Of a DNA stretch of 25,659 bases, positions 24,801-25,659 are shown in pieces. This DNA comes from JAABRU01 sp050180235 (GTDB taxonomy: Bacteria; Desulfobacterota; Desulfobacteria; Desulfobacterales; Desulfococcaceae): positions 1 to 25,659 of the forward strand of contig JBFXEJ010000096.1 of assembly GCA_050180235.1 (NCBI GenBank). Direction: 5' to 3'. Position 1 is the stretch's first letter; the number at the start of each line of letters is the position of its first letter. Both the position numbers and the translations under genes were made by a program. The notes under the pieces are model-generated. The model saw nothing but the letters and a program-made list of their open reading frames with translations, was not told the DNA's origin and searched no databases.

Positions 24801-25452
24801 GGATGCCATCAAGCATCAGGCAAAAACCGTTACAGTGGGAACCAGCCGCCTGACAGAAAAGGTCGAAGGTCTGCTCTTTGATCTCATTGGAAAACAGGGA
24901 TTCAAAATCTCCCAACTGACGCCCAGCAATGTGCTGGTGCTGAAAAACATGCAGGAAATCATTTCCGCAGTGCCGGGAATTACGCTGTACCGCATTGCTA
25001 ATCTCAATATGCTGGGCGATACCACAGATGAAACCACCATTGAAGTGGTGAAACGGGAAGGTTCATCGCTCGCGATTGCGTCCCGCGTGGAACAGGATCA
25101 TCATCTCAAGGGAAGCAAAAAAACCATTGTGCAGCGGGGCAATGTGTATATCGGCAAAGGCAGAAAAGACAACCGCAGCATTCTCTGCATCCCCCTGATT
25201 TCTGATTCCATTTCCGCAGCCAACCGGATTGAATTTCTCATGCTCCTGCATATCAGTTTCCGGGAACATGTGGCCCTGCCGGTGAAAATCCGGGCATTGG
25301 GCGGAAAATATGAGCATATCAAAAACATTGTCACAGAAAACAGCATTGCATGGAATGACACCTATCTTGACAGAGTGGAAATCTCCGAACTCTTTGGCCG
25401 ATCCGCAGAAAAGATTGGGGATTATATTGTGTCTCTGCTGAAACCTGCGTGA
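21862..25452 (+). CDS. Extended GlmS-like glutamine amidotransferase / double-SIS protein (1196 aa)
   Basis: This protein has the full domain order of GlmS (glutamine:fructose-6-phosphate aminotransferase) at twice the usual 609 residues. Glutaminase: N-terminal MCGIAG (nucleophile Cys2), RGRDSAG at 178, HTRWAS (Arg289, Trp290), CHP (His302), NGD (Asn327, Gly328) and TDTK (Asp354). First SIS: SQSGTTTDT (617-625) and VASTKAF (670-676). Second SIS: KLSELCY (Glu761) and KKHID (His777), with the same 16-residue spacing as Glu488/His504 of E. coli GlmS. The GlmS tail motif is AKTVTVG with Lys988, but 200 more residues follow. About 150 residues are inserted between Cys2 and RGRDSAG. All catalytic residues are kept, so amination of a sugar using glutamine ammonia is likely. 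The tight operon with the kdnB-like gene suggests the two act in one surface-sugar pathway. AAAGGA precedes the ATG. Confidence 0.9.
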   Translation: MCGIAGIVSLRQGEARDGKVDPGFFRESARQIREKGFAFCRDQRVSFEEQYMAGTAHLSQLESAAKSLKGDGPFYTVFSDKDVQAALWDISGLLSDFVEQEARTLKEQMGLMAAEDVDIMAARIEKVRDIAWCLRQEVCENINKVRDLLYRIRVPSAVAVIFKRINTVLNSIDRLEVRGRDSAGISLMFVMDRPEYNALTDTLDKANFLEQFRERSTRDVLVNMSISVRDSGADETPVTAIAFTYKVAAEIGKLGDNVAFLRSQIKNDPILQALVNFRLRNYTISSHTRWASVGAISEANCHPVDNRMLIAADTTRTDSGIFHVCLNGDIDNYLKLKEEHEQNGCCVHQDITTDTKMIPLQIEKYLRKGNDVTEAFRLAVNDFEGSHAITMHTDLAPGKLFLAQKGSGQAVFIGLADDHYMAVSEVYGFIEETSSFLKLDGEKAVQGKNGLTQGQIFILNQDSAGGLGGIQAMYYDGTPADLSEKNIKRTELTSRDIDRQGFPHYFLKEISESPLSVERTLQNRWKILDNGKYAVSLGEKTVPVSLREALAENSIRRVFFVGQGTAGVAAQACSDILNYYMNDPAMMIISLKASELSGFKLRDTDQGMRDTLVVAISQSGTTTDTNRTVDMVRERGAHTLAIVNRRDSDLTFKVDGVMYTSSGRDIEMSVASTKAFYSQIVAGALLSLFLARVRGKRDDDFVTSELRQLLTLSSHMRKILSMKPLMESSANRLALGRTYWAVVGSGPNKTSADEIRIKLSELCYKTISSDFVEDKKHIDLSSEPLIIVCAAGTRATVIGDIIKDTAIFRAHKAVPIVIADEDETRFAPYAADVFHVPRISEHLAPVLNTLVGHVWGYYAALTINEGSRFLYTFREEVRDSVEECIREGSDVYELILEKNFREKMAVFYNAFRKKSSENGLSAGMGMNASSDLTLLLKYLAGRLPVTDFEMDFLIKGPARNMLSALFECLGNAINAMARPVDAIKHQAKTVTVGTSRLTEKVEGLLFDLIGKQGFKISQLTPSNVLVLKNMQEIISAVPGITLYRIANLNMLGDTTDETTIEVVKREGSSLAIASRVEQDHHLKGSKKTIVQRGNVYIGKGRKDNRSILCIPLISDSISAANRIEFLMLLHISFREHVALPVKIRALGGKYEHIKNIVTENSIAWNDTYLDRVEISELFGRSAEKIGDYIVSLLKPA

Positions 25453-25513
25453 GTGTGTTCAGACAGTCCCAGCAGATCTAAGGTGATTTCCATTAATGAT
25501 TATAACGTTTTTC

Positions 25514-25658
25514 GGTAGTGGTGCAAATCTGTTGATCCAAAAATTCCCCTCCCCTGGTGGGAGGGGTCAGGGGAGGGGGATAATCAGTGATGTTTTCACC
25601 CAACCCAGCCCCACCCACCATGGAGGGGAGACCATATCAACGGTTTTGTCCCACAACC
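25514..25658. mobile_element. Miniature inverted-repeat element, family 3, copy B (inverted)
   Basis: It starts GGTAGTGGTGCAAATCTGTT and continues as the reverse complement of the copy at 17497-17642, through the GGGAGGGGTCAGGGGAGGGG core, to an end (TTTTGTCCCACAACC) that is more diverged. It lies 61 bases after the GlmS-like stop. The right flank is cut by the window edge, so a target duplication cannot be tested. Confidence 0.78.
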
Positions 25659-25659
25659 C

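Overview
The window fits a large, repeat-rich, mid-GC Gram-negative genome. The best guess is a sulfate-reducing Desulfobacterota close to Desulfonema or the Desulfobacteraceae. This is inference from gene content: very large secreted proteins built of repeats, a filamentous-haemagglutinin/TPR/CHAT fusion, a dockerin-like secreted hydrolase, a Kdo-modifying oxidoreductase, and many short inverted-repeat elements between genes. There is no rRNA, tRNA, CRISPR array or complete insertion sequence.

Layout. (1) 189-2644: a MocR/PdxR-type regulator (GntR helix-turn-helix fused to an aminotransferase fold) lies divergent to a shikimate dehydrogenase-like gene. The latter has Asn in place of the catalytic Asp. 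(2) 2642-3083: a TA-flanked miniature element placed exactly on the dehydrogenase stop codon, a strong terminator and a nested inverted repeat. (3) 3084-5828: a secreted SGNH-hydrolase / FN3-like / dockerin-like / C-terminal domain protein with its own terminator. (4) 5997-17237, minus strand: two giant secreted proteins. The upstream one (2167 aa) has 35 beta-propeller blade repeats in blocks of 14, 14 and 7, separated by Calx-beta-like domains. The downstream one (1478 aa) has a TPS/haemagglutinin domain, a beta-helix, TPRs and a CHAT protease domain with an intact His/Cys pair. (5) 17779-18771: a YhaM-like OB-fold plus HD-domain protein. (6) 19147-19959: a promoter and a small operon of a 45-aa basic peptide, a VapB-like antitoxin and a PIN toxin cut off after about 30 residues by a miniature element. 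(7) 19947-20673: a pile-up of mobile and tandem repeats. (8) 20791-25452: a two-gene operon of a KdnB-like Fe-alcohol dehydrogenase and a 1196-aa GlmS-like glutamine amidotransferase/SIS protein with large extra segments, probably making an amino sugar for the cell surface.

Short mobile elements are the other theme. Family 1 has 2 copies (ends TAGGTTCTGTTGACATTT). Family 2 has 3 copies (ends ATACCGGTTCGCCATTG). Family 3 has 2 copies (ends GGTAGTGG, one flanked by a perfect 8-bp duplication). There are also two single inverted-repeat elements and tandem CTCTGTG-type repeats. None encodes a transposase here, so they would have to be moved by enzymes encoded elsewhere.

The strongest candidates for something new are the KdnB/extended-GlmS pair, the blade counts in multiples of seven, and the secreted CHAT protein beside the propeller protein.
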